This document shows, piece by piece, positions 63,361-64,000 of a stretch of 64,000 nucleotides of DNA. This DNA is from Symbiodinium natans (Eukaryota; Sar; Dinophyceae; Suessiales; Symbiodiniaceae): contig CAJNDS010000502.1 of the NCBI GenBank assembly GCA_905221605.1, forward strand, positions 479,501 to 543,500, read 5' to 3'. Numbering within the stretch: position 1 is the stretch's first letter; the number at the start of each line of letters is the position of its first letter. The translations under genes and the position numbers were made by a program. The notes beneath the pieces were generated by a model. It saw only the letters and a list, made by a program, of their open reading frames with translations, did no database searches and was not told where the DNA came from.

Positions 63361-63379
63361 CAGCTAGGGAACCATAAAG

Positions 63380-63680
63380 GGGTTTAGGGTTTAGGGTTGA
63401 GGGTTTTAGGGTTTTAGGGTTTTAGGGTTTTAGGGTTTTAGGGTTTTAGGGTTTTAGGGCTTTAGGGTTTTAGGGTTTTAGGGTTTTAGGGTTTTAGGGT
63501 TTTAGGGTTTTAGGGTTTTAGGGTGTTAGGGTTTTAGGGTTTTAGGGTTTTAGGGTTTTAGGGTTTTAGGGTTTTAGGGTTTTAGGGTTTTAGGGTTTTA
63601 GGGTTTTAGGGTTTTAGGGTTTTAGGGTTTTGGGGTTTTGGGGTTTTGGGGTTTTGGGGTTTTAGGGTTTAAGGTCTAGG
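63380..63680 (+). repeat. TTTTAGGG array, about 290 nt
   Basis: About 35 copies of the 8-mer ttttaggg, with a late block of ttttgggg units (about 63620-63660). Confidence 0.95.
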
Positions 63681-63702
63681 GTTTTAGGGTTTCGGGTTCA
63701 TC

Positions 63703-63835
63703 TTAGGGTAGTTCCAAGGTCCCTCAACATGGTCCCTGACCGTTTTAAAAGGGTTCTGAAGTATGGGGCCTTGGGTTGTATGGGGCATATATGGTGTAAA
63801 TATATGGGGTCTCCGCTTAAGAGTTTCGGGTTCAG
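63703..63835. mobile_element. MITE-C copy, right end lost
   Basis: cttagggtagttccaaggtc then aagggttctgaagtatgggg, as at 37441-37500 and 40860. The remainder to 64000 is unique/telomere-like, with no gene recognised. Confidence 0.5.
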
Positions 63836-64000
63836 GGCTCAGGGTTTCTGTCGGCGGGCCAGAAGGGCTCAGGGTTTCGGGCTGAATCCTGAAGCCCACA
63901 AGCCCGAATCACACTCCCTCAAACTGTTCCAGTCTTGGGCCGGGGTTCAGAGGTGAAATCTGGGAAACTGAGCGGTCACGTATGGGCCCTTAGAAGGGGG

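Noticed and set aside
60402-61784. Long Pro/Arg/Ser-rich and Gly/Lys-rich ORFs on both strands
   Set aside because: They translate the GGGCGGGAA/CCATGG minisatellite; all six frames are open and no frame is preferred.
1-64000. tRNA, rRNA or snRNA genes and trans-splice leader relics
   Set aside because: I looked for cloverleaf B-box sequence and for TTTTGGCTCAAG-like leader remnants and saw no convincing match; a covariance-model search would be needed.

Overview
This window looks like nuclear DNA of a dinoflagellate, probably Symbiodiniaceae-like or a related photosynthetic lineage; the species cannot be determined from sequence alone. The reasons are: pervasive interstitial plant-type telomere words (TTTAGGG/CCCTAAA) in both orientations and many variants, a Ty1/copia element of the kind common in these genomes, a protein with an algal-type plastid presequence, and spliced genes whose introns appear to begin with GC and GA as well as GT.

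Layout. (1) 1-7391: a copia-type LTR retrotransposon on the + strand, entering from the left edge. It has a gag-like ORF with a zinc knuckle and a long pol ORF with protease, a DNA-methyltransferase-like segment, integrase, reverse transcriptase and RNase H. (2) 7.4-11.9 kb: degenerate telomere-like repeats with a few short coding-like islands. (3) 11.93-12.52 kb: a small intronless gene for a probable plastid-targeted helical protein, with a frame break inside the presequence. (4) About 12.98 kb to beyond 63.3 kb: the most striking feature. Short non-repeat islands on the + strand, read in order, encode successive pieces of one PIWI-clade Argonaute: start of PAZ (13.0, 14.4, 15.5, 16.4, 17.5 kb), end of PAZ and linker (18.7 kb), MID (25.7?, 37.9, 39.8 kb) and PIWI (40.7, 42.6, 54.3, 57.6, 58.4, 58.9, 63.3 kb). 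Exons are about 27-80 nt. The introns are filled with telomere-like arrays, MITE-like elements and nested transposons, and the gene runs off the right edge.

Inside those introns lie: a decayed copia fragment (21.5-22.5 kb, -), a decayed class III nucleotidyl cyclase fragment (about 28.0-28.2 kb, -), minisatellites (30.4-31.4 and 32.7-33.4 kb), a LINE reverse-transcriptase remnant (41.0-41.4 kb, -), and a CTGCA-rich mobile element on the - strand (44.5-51.2 kb). That element encodes a DDE-transposase-like region and a Ulp1/C48-type cysteine protease. A second CTGCA-rich block (54.5-57.2 kb, -) encodes a spliced coiled-coil protein. At 59.6-61.75 kb are further minisatellites.

The telomere-like arrays behave as mobile or inserted sequence. 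Two arrays sit between short direct repeats (37325-37397; 41594-41711). One is present in one of two paralogous copies and absent from the same point in the other (34.2 versus 36.75 kb). Different arrays are homogenised for different variants. All family assignments rest on motifs read by eye; no search was run. Splice sites were chosen by reading-frame phase plus GT/GC/GA...AG rules and are provisional.
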